Source of the DNA: Larimichthys crocea
Taxonomy: Eukaryota > Chordata > Actinopteri > Sciaenidae
Direction of reading: 5' to 3'
Length of the DNA: 64,000 nt
NCBI RefSeq assembly: GCF_000972845.2
Contig: NC_040012.1
Location: 10,471,927 to 10,535,926, forward strand
The notes under the pieces are model-generated. The model saw only the letters and a list, made by a program, of their open reading frames with translations. It did no database searches and was not told the DNA's origin. Positions within the stretch are counted from its first letter, which is position 1. Each line of letters begins with the position of its first letter. Below are positions 13,395 to 25,210 of this stretch, one piece after another. The position numbers and the translations under genes are program-made.

Positions 13395-14414
13395 ATGGCA
13401 GCAAAGACTTTGGTTGTGGCCTGCGTCCTCTTTTTGGGAATGTGTGTTGTCAGAAATAGTCAAGCTGATCCAACACATGCTTTCTGCAGGATTGTCTGGT
13501 AAGTATTCATCTTTTTGAGATCAAGTGTTAGTTAGATTTGTTCCTTTAACCAATGCAATGTAAAGGTAGTGGGGATAAAACCAAAAACATGATATATAAA
13601 TGCAATATAGATACATACATGGATCATAATGTATTTTGCTCTTTTTGTTCCCAGGTTGCTGGGAGTGCCGTGTGATCAAGTTAACATGGCCATCGTGACT
13701 CAGATTAAAGCCATGGGTTCATACAAAGTGAGTCATTTGAAGAGACATTTTTATTTATTTTGATGATTGTCATGTAGCTGTATACTGATTTGTAAAATAC
13801 TCTTTTTGTGTGTCTAATGCAGCTCGGCCCAGTGACTCCAACCGTTATTCAGGCCAATCACACTTCAGCAGTTGGCCAGATCGAGAGTGTTAACTTCACC
13901 ATGACGGCCACGTCTATGAGCCTGGGCTGCCATGTAGATGTGAGTCTGATAAATTTGCATTTTAATTACACTCAGGAATTAAACTATATTCATTGTAGAG
14001 GAAAAATAAAACAAAGGTCGACTCTTTCTACGTAAACTCTGTTACAAAATCTCATGAACATGTTGTATTGTTTCCTGTTCAGGGTTCATCCGTCTCTGCA
14101 TTCTGGTTTAGCCTGTTTGATAACGGCACCAACTACTGTAACCTCCGCAACATAATGCAAGGTAGGCAGATTTCTCACACTGAACACTAATATTAATATT
14201 GACTTAATTTTAAATTCATAAAACTTGACGAACTATGATTTTGAGTCAGAATCCAGTTCTGTAATGTTTAAATCATATCACTGGCTGAGGATTGTTAATC
14301 ATTGCCTTTCTGTTTCCTGTCTGTACAGGAAGTGGACTCACTAAAGCTCCAGGCTTCGTAGAGTTCACCAATGAGTGGCTCTGCCTTGGAGTTGGACTGT
14401 CGGCATGCAAATGA
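13395..14414 (+). CDS. Small secreted cysteine-rich protein, cluster gene A
   Basis: The five coding exons are 13395-13498, 13655-13727, 13823-13939, 14083-14161 and 14329-14414 (459 bases, 152 residues). Intron phases are 2,0,0,1, identical to genes B, C and D. A signal peptide (residues 1 to about 24) precedes a mature part of about 128 residues. Family landmarks are FCRIVWLLGVPC (exons 1-2), GCHV (end of exon 3), NYCNL (exon 4), and GSGLTKAPGF then EWLCLG and a terminal ACK (exon 5). Six cysteines match the other members, but exon 2 is 24 bases shorter than in B and C, and the Cys pair found there is absent. There are three N-glycosylation sites (NHT, NFT, NGT). A poly(A) signal AATAAA lies at 14480-14485. 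I do not recognise the family and assign no function. Confidence 0.85.
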
Positions 14415-14499
14415 TCGTGAAATATGAAATGTATGTTTTGTCATGGTTGAAATGTCTGTCCTTTCATATGGATAAAGCAAATAAAAGCTACATTTGTGA

Positions 14500-16435
14500 C
14501 AACTACTAATTCTGTTCTGAATTAATAACATTTACATCTGTTTTTAAATAGTTTGCTCATGGGACACGTAGGATATAATAATATGAAATGTGGAGCTGAC
14601 CTATAGTGTTGAGACAAATTTACAACTCAATAAAAAAACATTATAGTTAATATTTGGCACCCCAAGAAAGTGACTCACACTTAAAGATACTTAGCTCTCT
14701 TTCTCTCTGTCTGTGTCTGTATCTTTCAGGGTTATGCCTAGTCAGGCACGGTATTGGTTGAAGATGCAGTCACATCTCCCTTTACTGATAACTCTCTCTC
14801 TCTTTAATTTGATTTGATTTGATTTAAACTATAAAGTGCACAGACAGGAAACATTACTGTTTGACCAAGTGTCCGACTTTGAACATGAAACCATTCTTAT
14901 TGACAGGCCTGCAACTTTACAGAAATTTCCTCTAGAGACTAAACAAAAAACTAATCCAGATATGTGATTAGAGCGCAAACTGGGTGATTAACAATAGTTT
15001 TTCATATACAAAATTAAACAAAAGTTAGGGCAGTTACATGTATGCATTACACCTCGATTAGGCCACTAAATTAAGAATTAAAATAGGTAATGCTGCAAAA
15101 AAATTGCAAAAAAAAAAGTTTGATTTGTGGATTTTGTGGATTTTTGTATTGTTTTGTTTTTTTTATTATTAAAAAGAAAGAAAGAGAATAAAAAAAATCA
15201 TTATATCAGTCTAAAAATAATTCCTATTATTTCAGGTCAAGACCAACAAACTCTTTAGGTACTTATTTTAATTTAAAACAGTGGTCTGATGTGCTCCTTT
15301 CCTTTTTTTTTTCTTAATTTTAAATACTGTTAAACAGGATTTGACAAATGATCAGCGTATCTCATTCAAAGTTAAATTTTAGTTAAAGTTTAAGCAAAAA
15401 AAAAAAACCCAAACAAACAAACAACAATTATCATTATATTTATATTGATCTAAATATCTCCTGTAATTACAGGAGTTCTGAAGTGCCTCCATTTTATTCT
15501 CCTTCTTTAATGTTGGAGTCTGGTGTGCTCCTTTCTTTGTTCTTTTGTTCGAGACAAAGGGTCGCCCCGAGAATGACCGTAAAATGATTATTCATACAGA
15601 CGCATAATGCTTTTGTTGCACTAACCACAAGACTCTTGAACACTAAAACAATTATTCATGCTCCATTTTCATTGTTGTCCTCAGATCTGTTATCTTAAGA
15701 TTACGTTTAGCCTGCTGGAGGCAGAATCAGTTTCAAAGTAATGATTGTGCTTTTGTTTAATATATACTACATAGTGTTAAGGGTCCGTTCCATTCAGGTA
15801 AAATAGAGTCAGGGTGCTGCTGTGGTGGATGTTGGCTCACTGGAAAGTCTCTGCTGCACTAAATGGAACAAAACCTTAATTAGTATAATTGAAAACACCT
15901 TAATTGACCAAACTGATTCATGTCAAAATGGCTGCTGTCTGTTGTCAGTGCATGTCACATATTTCTTATACAGTAATATATATGAACATCTACTGCTGTC
16001 TTCTATAGACTGTCATGCTTCCTGATTCTGTGATGTCCCACTTTGATAACATCATGCTAGCCAAGAAAAGTCAGCTGACTCGTGAGTGACCATCATGCAT
16101 TTCACCATGTAAATCGGGAATGTAGTGATTTCACAGAATATATAAAACGGGGACATTTCAGTGAATTTATTTGTTGTTTTATCTGATGATGACGAAGTCA
16201 GTCAACATCAACAAATCTAAACCATCATGCACACGCACATGCTTGTTTTTATATCCTTTTATTGAGCATTTATGCAAATAATAATACCAATTTTTTTATA
16301 GTGTATAACAAAGTCTGGCTGTGAGTTAATGACCTTTAACTGTATTTAATAAGAAGTCTTACATTTCATGTCTACATAAAGCATGATACAACAAATGCAA
16401 CATAACAAAGCCATAACTGTATAACTGACAGCTTG
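14500..16435. other. Gap between cluster genes A and B
   Basis: AT-rich, non-coding sequence with (CT)- and (AAAAG)-rich runs and poly-T tracts. No gene or full transposon was recognised. A TATATAAAA near 16140 is followed about 70 bases later by ATG, but the frame closes after a dozen codons. TTTATT near 16258 on the minus strand is a plausible poly(A) signal for gene B. Confidence 0.5.
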
Positions 16436-17848
16436 TTAGGTGTTACAGGTGGCAAATTCGTAGCCAAGGCAAGACCATTCACTGGTCATCTCCATGAAGC
16501 CCGGTGCCAAGTTGAGGCCACTCGCTGAAATCAAAAGAAACAAAATCATTTCACAGGAAAGAAAGTGCGAAAAAAACGTGAGTGAGTAGAAGCAAATTTT
16601 GGAACTATGCCTCAGAGCAGCAGCGTGCATGACAAGAAAAAGACACTCACCTGTGAGCAGGTCGTACAGGTTGCAGTAGTTGAGGTCACTATCGAGATGA
16701 CTGGAGAATGCGAGAGAAGTAGACTGAGCCTGTTGAAAACACACAAAATATGCAGTTTCTATTTGTTTTTCTTTAAATAAATCATGTGTAGGGCTGAATA
16801 TTGGTGTGACTCACAGTCACGCGGCAGCTGCCGGTCAGGATGGTGGTTTGCAGGTTGAACTCTATGTTCTCAACTTGCAAGTTGCCCAAGGTAGTGTGCT
16901 GGGCCTCGATAGTATCATTGATGGCTGAAATAAGCTGGAAAGGAGGACAATACAGGTGATTATCTATCATCTTCGACAATCATCATTTGCATACAGTGAG
17001 AAATAACTCACCAGAAGATTATTTTGAAGAAGCAAATGATAAATTAAAAGGATTTATAAACATGCTATTAAAAGATTGGCCCCTGCTGCTACAGAAGTAT
17101 GATTAATGTTGGAAACAGTAGCTTTCTTAAAAACACAAAAGAAAACCCCACAGACCAAACTTTCCAAGTTATTAATAACAGTATATATATTTTTTCTTAT
17201 TTAAATTAAGGGTCTAAAAATAACACTGTATGATGTATCATCGCCTTTTTTCTTTTGCAATTTTTTCTTTTGGAGGTATATTAATAAAAATTGCTTCTAG
17301 TTTCTGGGATTTGTTTTGTTTAGTAATGTTTCTCATATTTTGATGATCAGTGCAGAAAACAGAGCCTTTAAAAAGTTTCAGCATCTTTCTATGTAAAGTA
17401 TAAGTATATAAAATTCAGATTAATTACTCATCAACCACCAGAAAAGCAATAAAAGCAACAGCAAACTTACTATATAGTGACATTTTATGCAGCCATTTAT
17501 AGGATTGAAAGCGCGAATCTGTTGCACCAGTTTGCTACCGACGTCAGCACAAGGCAGCCCAAACAGCCTGGAGCAAGAGAGCAATTATCACAGTATGGGC
17601 ACATTATTCTTGAAACGACAGCAAACAGCAACAATTTGCTTCCAGCTGATGTTTTTTTTAATAGTATCTAATGTTTGCTATTTATGAGGTGACAGCATTT
17701 CTGTCTGAGCTTGAATACAAAGAAACAGAAGAGATTAGTCTTACCAGAGTGTCCTGCAGAAAGCGTAATAAGTAACAGGTACCGGGCTGGCAACTAAAGA
17801 GCCACAAAGTCCTGCAATGAGAGCAGAGGCCAGCAGCAAAGGCCTCAT
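16436..17848 (-). CDS. Small secreted cysteine-rich protein, cluster gene B
   Basis: Exons in transcript order are 17848-17745, 17567-17471, 16934-16815, 16729-16651 and 16524-16436 (489 bases, 162 residues), with phases 2,0,0,1. The signal peptide is MRPLLLASALIAGLCGSLVA. Mature landmarks are FCRTLWLFGLPC, the exon 2 pair CIKC, SCRV, NYCNLYDLL, GLNLAPGFMEMT, EWSCLG and a terminal TCNT. Eight cysteines remain after the signal: six shared by the family and two in exon 2. There is one N-glycosylation site (NDT). It is clearly the closest relative of gene C, with the same orientation and equal lengths for exons 2 to 5, so the pair probably arose by tandem duplication. The ATG at 17848 was chosen because it starts the signal peptide and gives exon 1 the same 104 bases as gene A. 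No clear TATA box was found. Function is unknown. Confidence 0.85.
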
Positions 17849-18938
17849 GTTTGCAATAAAAGATGGTTTCTTCGGTGAGGAGACTTGAGAGTGTGTGTGA
17901 GAGCTAAAGTATCTCTGCAAAATCTGAGCTTGTGACTGCAGAGATTTTTCCAAGGAAAACTCTCGTCACCAAGGCCAGACAGCAAGGAGGTTTGAAATCG
18001 ATCAGATCAAGGTTGAAAGCTATTAGTCTCGTAGCGATTAGACTCTCTTCATGCTTTAAGTCACAGCAATTAAAGGTAATGCTAAGTTATGTGTATGTGT
18101 TTGTTTGTGTGTGCTTACAGTGGAACATTATAAGTCTTAAATATCTGTCTTAATGACCTTAATGAACTAAGTTAAAGTTAGAAAAAACTTCATTTCTAGC
18201 ATAGCATTTAAATACAATAACTGCCTCCTCACTAAACAAAAAAGTGGCTTTTATTATCATCAGATGCATTCTGTTTAGTTTTGTCTCCTTGACCGGAAAA
18301 AAACAACCCTGTTTGTCTGTCATCTGACCTCAACGTTTCTTACAATCAAATGTTACAATGTGTCATCGTGAGACTGCGCGTCAGTAAGCAGAGAGGGAGG
18401 AGCTGTCAGTCTTGTCTGCGTTGCCCCACTTTAACCGGTTGACATGCTGATCCATCACGTCTCCCTCGATGTCATATCACCACTAAGTAAACCATTTCCC
18501 GTCCTCCATATCTAGTATCAGTAAATACCAGTGCTTAATCGTGGCCTCAGTGCCTAAGGGAGCGAATACACTGGAAATGCTCACACACCAGGTCCTTATA
18601 TATTATGTGTGTGTGACAGGAAAACCCTCTGTTACTGTCCTGTAAAAATTTCATGTTGTCAAGTACAGTATCACTTTTAATGATCTGTCCGAACTCTATT
18701 AAAAATGAAATGCACAAATGCAGAGAGAGAAAAATAAGATTTTGAAAACATTTTATTGGTATTTTTCTTTCATATCTAAGAGGGAAAAACTACATTTCAA
18801 ATGGAACAAAATCATGTCATGATTTGGTCAAGTGATTTCAACATTATTAGGCAGAGATACCTGAGTCTAAAGGGGGAAACACTGTTTCTAATTCAAATGT
18901 TACAAATTCATTATTCTAAATTTCAATATTAAAGCGTT

Positions 18939-20085
18939 TTAGGCTTTACAGGTGGCAAGTCCAAATCCCAGGCAAGCCCACTCATTGGTCATCTCCATGA
19001 AGCCTGGTGCTGAGGTGAGTCCACTTGCTACAAACACAAATAGATGGAAATGAGATTATACTGCCTGGCATTTAGGAAACAGAGACATCCTCAAAGTTCA
19101 CATTTAAATAAAGTCGAAGAAGAAGAAAGTAGAAGAACACTTATATATGAGATTAGACTCACCTAACAGCAAGGTGTAGAGGTTGCAGTAGTTAAGGCCG
19201 TTATCGAGAAGGCTGGTGAATCCAAGAGAAGAAGACTGTGCCTGATAAATAAGCGAGCAGATACATTACATTAATTTACAATTTTTACATTTTCAACATA
19301 CTTACAAATCAATAATATTAATGTTGACAGATCATTTACTTAAACAATTTCTTTAGTTATTGTACTGTAAATCCCCTTTTAGCTTATTTATTTGTCTCAT
19401 CTCCAATAAAACATGAACAAAAGAAACAAAAGAAGATAAAATAAGCTAAAAGCCCATTATTACTGTATTGTTAGAAAATGTATGTCTATTGGCCAGCATT
19501 AATTGAATGCATGTATCACTTGTAGTGTTGAAAATGAGCATAATTGATACTCACAGACACACGGCAGCCAGCGGTCAGTATGGTGGGGTTCATTGAGATG
19601 GTTATGTTCTCAGCCTGGAGGCCATCAACAGAGGTGTGATTGGCTTTGATAGTTGTAGGTGTGGCTGACACAAGCTGGAACAGAAAACATCACAACATCA
19701 CACTGAGTATGTTCATTTCTCTTTGGATTTGTTTTTATATCATCAGTTACATCAAGAGAAGTGGTTCTTACCGAGTATTGACATTCAGCACAGCCAGACA
19801 GGGGGTTAAAGGCCTGAATCTGCGCAACTAATGTGGCACCGACCTCAGCGCAAGGTGTTCCAAAGAGCCTAGAAAAGGTAAAGTGAGAGTTTGGACACAT
19901 TCATGCTATTAAATAGAAAAGACAGACATAAAATGACTACATAAGAACCAGATCAGCGTACTAACTCACCACAGTGTTCTGCAGAAGGCATGGTAAGGAA
20001 CAGGAACAGGAACAGGAACAGGGACTGCAGCCAGAGAGCCAAACAGTCCAGCAAAGAGAGCAGAGGCCAGCAGCAGAGTTTTCAT
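18939..20085 (-). CDS. Small secreted cysteine-rich protein, cluster gene C
   Basis: Exons in transcript order are 20085-19970, 19868-19772, 19674-19555, 19241-19163 and 19027-18939 (501 bases, 166 residues), with phases 2,0,0,1. The signal peptide is MKTLLLASALFAGLFGSLAA. It is followed by five Val-Pro units, encoded by a repeat that makes exon 1 twelve bases longer than in genes A and B. Mature landmarks are FCRTLWLFGTPC, the exon 2 pair CAEC, GCRV, NYCNLYTLL, GLTSAPGFMEMTNEW, ACLGFG and a terminal TCKA. Two N-glycosylation sites (NHT, NIT) lie in exon 3. An upstream in-frame ATG at 20169 sits at the TATA box (TATAAAAT, 20158-20165), so translation should start at 20085. A likely poly(A) signal is TTTATT on the plus strand near 18752. 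The family is not recognised. Confidence 0.86.
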
Positions 20086-20157
20086 GATGGCAGTAGAGCT
20101 TGTTTCTGTAGCACAGAGCTGAAGTGTGAATGAGTGCTGAATGCTTCCTCTGCGAGT

Positions 20158-20165
20158 CATTTTAT
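20158..20165 (-). promoter_or_regulatory. TATA box of cluster gene C
   Basis: Read on the minus strand this is TATAAAAT, 73 to 80 bases before the ATG. It rules out the in-frame ATG at 20169, which would start at the TATA box itself. Confidence 0.65.
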
Positions 20166-21059
20166 ACAAAATATCAGGATTGTCATGAGGCTTCGAAATA
20201 AAGATGCTTGAAATTGATTTGTATGGTATGATATGACGCGGTGGTCTTGTGGCAATTGTCTGACTCGATTGTCTTGTGCTGACACATTAAATGTCTCTCA
20301 CTTTGAACCGTACGAGCACATAAGCATGTCACATTACTTTATATGCCTGAAATAACATTTATATTATTATATTTAGGGGTAAATTCTTCTTCCCAGTGCT
20401 AATGGAGTCGACTCACATTTCCTGTCAGCTTTGACAGATTACATTTAAAACATTCAAGAGCAACACGTTTGTCCAGATACAGTGTCCTTGTTGTTGTGGT
20501 TGAATCAGAACAAACTGCGATCTCTTGTCTCTTTCTTTGGTAGAAAGTAGTTTGCAGTAAGGTTTAAGGATTATCCAGAATAACCAAGACATTGTGTCTG
20601 GGAGAAAAAAAAACATGTCATATTTTTTGTACCATTATGTCATTTTTTGATTCTTTGAACACAACTACTAAAATGACATCCACCACATCTATATGCTGAG
20701 GTGGCCACAAAAGATCTCTACATTGTTAATGCAAAATCATGTGTGCACATCATCATTTGTCATTCATGTGATCTCCATATGAGCTCAGATGTAAAGCATC
20801 TGACCTGTGGATGACTATAGTGACTGCAGTATTGTACATACTACTGTGTAATTGAATTATCTTGTTAATTTGCCATGGTCACTGAAACAACAAGCACACA
20901 CACACACACATCCACTAACTAGAGTAAAATTGGAGCAAACTTTTCAAGTCAGGCCTGTGAGGGGAGCTCGTAGCTAGATTTTAAAAGACACTGATTTATC
21001 TATAGGATACGTTTAATTTGTTTTTGAATGTCTTATCAGCTGGGGGTGGAACGATACCC

Positions 21060-21300
21060 ATCAGATATAGTTGGGCTGACTGCCGAGATCAAGCTCCTGG
21101 ATGGCGGCTAGACACTTTTCTAAGTGTGTCTGGCAGGTGGAGGAAGAGGAGGAAGACAATGAGATGATAGTAATCATGTTACTGATACAGCTGCTGAGGA
21201 GACTGGGAAATTTGGCATGAACGCCAGCATCCCTCACAGACTTAAGAACAGTTTTTGCCACCAGGCCATCAGACTTCTTCACTCCTCATCAAATAAGACT
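21060..21300 (+). mobile_element. Fragment of a LINE 3' coding end
   Basis: Near 21235-21290 the plus strand encodes a broken LKNSFCHQAIRLLHS-like stretch, the kind of ending seen in fish non-LTR retrotransposon reverse transcriptases. The frame is short and decayed. Confidence 0.45.
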
Positions 21301-21429
21301 GCTGTCTCCAAAAATGCACAGTCAACCATGACTGCTGCTACTGTACCAGGACCGATATATCTGTATACACTTGTCACTTTACTCTGACACACAATCCTCA
21401 GTTTTCATAGATGTATATAGTGGAGTATA

Positions 21430-21790
21430 TCTTACAACGCTGTTTCCAAAAAAGTTGGCATGCCGTATATAATATAAACATATATAATATAAACACAAGC
21501 TGTAGTATATAGTGGACATCACTTGATGAGCCGAGGATCACTTGCAAATACTAATGTCTGTGAACACAGTTCATCACTGCATCCACAAATACAAGTTGAA
21601 ACTCTTCCATGCAGATCCAGAAGTGTCACCACCTTCTGTGGGCCTGAGCTAATTTAAGGTGAACTAAGGTGAAGTGGAAAACTGTCATGAGGTCTGATGA
21701 GTCAAAATGTGAAATTCTGTTTGAGAATCATGGACGCCTCGTCCTCCAGGCTAAATACGGGACGGATGACTTGTTATCAGCCACAGTTCA
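21430..21790 (+). mobile_element. Degenerate DNA transposon fragment
   Basis: It opens with 'gtttccaaaaaagttggcat', a terminal motif common to a family of fish DNA elements. Further on is a decayed frame reading NTVHHCIHKYKLKLFHADP. Class and family are uncertain. Confidence 0.4.
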
Positions 21791-22831
21791 AAAGCAAGCA
21801 TCCGTGAATTAGCGCACATGGCATGGATAACCTGCACATTTGTGTGCCCTGTGTTTTTTTATTGTCAATTTCACATGTAAATAGGGATGTGCCATCCCCG
21901 GGTGGCTGTCGTGTGGACAACCAGCACTTTCTCACCCTCCTCGCCCAACCAGCCACAAGTGCTAGACTAGCCTGCTTGCAGTGCAGTGCTAGTGTTGAGC
22001 AGCTGAAATCCTACACTCCACTGTCAAGATTTACAGCAATTGGTCTCCTCAGCTCCCAGACAACAATACATTTTTTTTTATATTCTATGTCTAGCCATGG
22101 CAACTAGTGCTCTAAATGCTGAGCTGACCTGTTTTTCTCACACAACAGTACATTTCATCGTACTGTTGTCCATAACCATATCACAAATAAAACTGAAAAC
22201 GAAACTAAAACAGTCAGGGAAAAAAAAAACAAGATCATGTTTAAAATGTGATCTGTTGGCAGTTCATCCAAAGCAAGAAAAATCAACTTTCATGTGACTT
22301 TGTGGCATATATACATAATTCATAAAAACTGCAATTTATCATTCCATCCCTGTAAAAACAGCTTTTGCCTGAAGACACACGGCAACAGTGAAAACAAGTA
22401 GTAATCTCTAGTTTGACTGACAACTGGTGCTTCCTCCAGATTAAATGTGTTTCTGCTCACATTCTGCATAAAGTCCCAACTATAAAATTATCAAAAATTT
22501 TGTGATTGTCATCCAATAAAAATAACAAGTGTTAGTTCTCATTCAAAACTGACCTCTGGGTACCATGGAACCTTTTAAATGTCTCATGAAATGATGCCAT
22601 TAATTCTTTGTATTCTTTGTTAGCACACAGAAAACGAGAGCTTTGTGAGATGAGGTCCTGAAGCCCTTAGTCCATCAGGACGCCGCAGGCTCTTATAAAT
22701 CAATTTTTCTCAAGTATGACAGGTCACACTTTTAACAAACACAGCCTTAATTGATTTCACTTTTTAGTTATGCCCATTAGATAACCATTGAAAGTGCTTG
22801 TACTTCCTAGGCTCTTGTTGTTCGCTGCATC

Positions 22832-22838
22832 TTTAAAA
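22832..22838 (+). promoter_or_regulatory. Possible TATA-like box of cluster gene D
   Basis: TTTAAAA lies about 60 bases before the ATG at 22896, close to the spacing of the TATA boxes of genes A and C. It is not a canonical match. Confidence 0.35.
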
Positions 22839-22895
22839 AGCTTTAAAGCAAGTGGCTGAACCCTTGAGAAGACACCACATCCAGCTACAACAACG

Positions 22896-24258
22896 ATGAC
22901 TGTCAGAGCTCTGTTCACCACCTCCGCTCTGCTCCTGCAGCTTCTGCTTGCAGCCACCTCAGCTGCAGACCAGTCAACATGCAGAGGGATATGGTAAATA
23001 ATATTTTATTATGAAGATATTTATATACCAAAAGCAAGTGGGGAAAATGTTTGTAAGATATTTTCGTCCTCACAGGCTTTTTGAGTTGCCATGCACTGAA
23101 CCCATCAGTGCTCTGGTGAACCAGGTGAATGATTGGAGCTCGGATAAGTGCCAAGACAGCCAAGAGAAGTGCATGTATGAGGTAATTAAAACATCTTCAC
23201 ATTTGTCATTAAATATTACATGCAACTTTATTTGTCATTTCACTAGCAAGAACCACTTGTGAGTGAAGCGTGAACCCTTGTATTCCTTCGGCATGTTGCT
23301 GCATTGTAGGGAAGCTTTGATGGGGAATCATCATCGTACCCGGGCACAACAGACCCCCTCAGGACCCCCATGGAGAATAGGAAGGAGAGAAATAGGAGAA
23401 AGAAATGGGCAGGGGTGCAGAACATGAGAGTGAAAGAGAAGGAGAGGGTTAGGAGGGTAGGAATGTACGGTTGAGGTGTGGTCCTGCTCCTGAAGCTTCA
23501 AGTAAAAAGTTCATTTATTCAGATGTTTTTGAAGTAAAAACCCTAATAAATAATAATGATCTGCTTTATTTTGTTTTTTATATCTGTTAGATAACAAAGG
23601 AGTCCTCAACATACCTTGAAATCAAGCATACATCCCGCAGATCCCACAAAATCACTCTAATTTCCTTTGATTTGAACCCTCCTGCATCCCACAAAATCAC
23701 TCTAATTTCCTTTGATTTGAACCCTCCTGCAGCACCCACCTTCTGCAAAATGAGGGTAGGTTTGCTTTTTTTTTCTTTTCTTTTTTATCTGTATGTTACC
23801 AATATGTAGCTTACATTCAATTTTAACCCCTTAACATTACTTTTGTTTACTCCTGCACAGGTCGTTTCCACAACAACATCTCCGAATGAAGTGACTCCAA
23901 ACGACTACTGCCTTATTTACAACCTGATCAATGGTATGAGATTCATTTTATTCACATATTTTAAAGATTTTTTTTTTTTTTTTGGCCTTTTCAAACTTTT
24001 TATTTGATAGAGACAGCTGAAGAGTGACGTGAATGCAGGGAGAGAGAGAGAGAGATGGGAATGACATGCAGGAACACAATGTGTTTCAGAAATAACTAAT
24101 ACTATGAAAGGTTGGTGTGTATCTTGTGTGCGACTGTGGGCTTTTCTGTTTATGCTCAAACAGGTAGTGGACTGACCAAGGCACGAGGCTACAGAGAGAT
24201 CTGTAATAAGCAAATGTGCCCCTCCAAGCAATCAGCAACGTGCTATAATGAAGAATGA
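22896..24258 (+). CDS. Diverged secreted cysteine-rich protein, cluster gene D
   Basis: The five coding exons are 22896-22993, 23076-23181, 23591-23755, 23861-23933 and 24164-24258 (537 bases, 178 residues). Phases 2,0,0,1 match genes A, B and C, which is the main proof of kinship. A signal peptide (residues 1 to about 25) precedes CRGIWLFELPC, a Cys pair in exon 2 (KCQDSQEKC), FCKMR (end of exon 3), DYCLIYNLI, and GSGLTKARGY in exon 5. The C terminus differs: EWxCLG is replaced by EICNKQMCPSKQSATC, which adds a cysteine. Exon 3 contains an exact in-frame 45-bp tandem duplication; without it exon 3 would be 40 codons, as in B and C. The poly(A) signal AATAAA is at 24268-24273. No function can be assigned. 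Confidence 0.8.
23642..23731 (+). repeat. Exact 45-bp in-frame tandem duplication in gene D exon 3
   Basis: Copy 1 is 23642-23686 and copy 2 is 23687-23731, with no differences. Each encodes 15 residues, SHKITLISFDLNPPA. It lies wholly within exon 3 and keeps the frame and splice sites. Confidence 0.95.
23965..24080 (+). repeat. Fish interspersed repeat in gene D intron 4
   Basis: A poly-T run, then TTTGGCCTTTTCAAAC, GACAGCTGAAGAGTGACGTG, a GAGAGA run and ATGACATGCAGGAA. I recognise this as a common dispersed teleost element. Confidence 0.55.
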
Positions 24259-25210
24259 GTCCTGCACAATAAATTGAGTTGCTTATGGTTGATTTTTGTG
24301 CAACTCTTCATGTTTTTACTACTAGCATAAAGCTAAACTTAAATATATACTATGATAATCTTTATTGTGTAATGTATAACTTTAAAATTTATACCACTAA
24401 TTGTAATTGTTTTCCTCTCTTCTTTCTTTTTATATAAACATACTGTGGGCAAATCTAGGTAAATATGTCGCATGCAAGTTTTATTGGATCTCTTAAAGTA
24501 AACTAAAATACTTTTATTACATCCATCAAGTTTTTCACTGCATGTATTTGTTTAAAACAGCAGTTTGGAGAATACGGTGCACAAACAGTTCTAGGAACTC
24601 TTCGTGAAATGAAAATTCTGTAACAAACAAGGTCAGATGACTTAAAAATAAAAAGAATAATTTCATCCATGGCGTGACGTGCAGTGATGTTAACACAATG
24701 AGATGTGAGCTTGTAATTTTTCTGTCATCGTGATTAAATAAAGGAGGGTGACAAAAATTTCGACATTGATATTCTTTAAAAATGACAAGATAATTATTGT
24801 AGAGCATGAAAACCTTAAAGGAGGATCCGGCACTAGTGCAGAGACCGCCTTAACTCATGTGTTGACCCTGTCTGGACGGCAGGCTAATAATAATAAACCT
24901 TTTTTTAGTTATAACTTTTAGAGTTGTTCTTCTTTTGTCCAGCCTAGAGCCAGGTTGTGACAAATTAGGGGATCTTGTGGGTCTTGAACTGAGGACCTTT
25001 CACAGTTGAAGCAAGTATCATAGCACTAAATCAATTCAGCAGTACTTAAGGATGTGAATGCCAAGGGGGAGAGGAAGAAAGGGCTGTTACACCATTGGTC
25101 CAAACTCGATTGTATATATAAATGTAGTATATCAAGTATTAGAGAACAAATGAAATAGGAAAGAAGTATAAAAAATTGTGTTGAAGTTGTGACACTTTTT
25201 GGTGAAGCTA

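Larger units (their letters stand above)
20880..22830. other. Gap between cluster genes C and D, with transposon fragments
   Basis: Other than the LINE-like and DNA-transposon-like fragments listed separately, this stretch holds AT-rich sequence and short poly-A runs. A degenerate segment at about 21880-22110 may be transposon-derived, but I could not place it. No gene was recognised. Confidence 0.45.

Noticed and set aside
16140..16260. TATATAAAA followed about 70 bases later by ATG, like a cluster-gene promoter
   Set aside because: The frame closes after a dozen codons and has no signal peptide; similarity to the gene A 5' UTR is too weak.
20085..20169. Longer N terminus for gene C starting at 20169
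   Set aside because: That ATG lies at the TATA box, and the added residues would put a hydrophilic stretch before the signal peptide.
24955..25030. tRNA-like or SINE head near gene D
   Set aside because: Only a vague resemblance to a tRNA-derived region; no A and B box pair could be placed.
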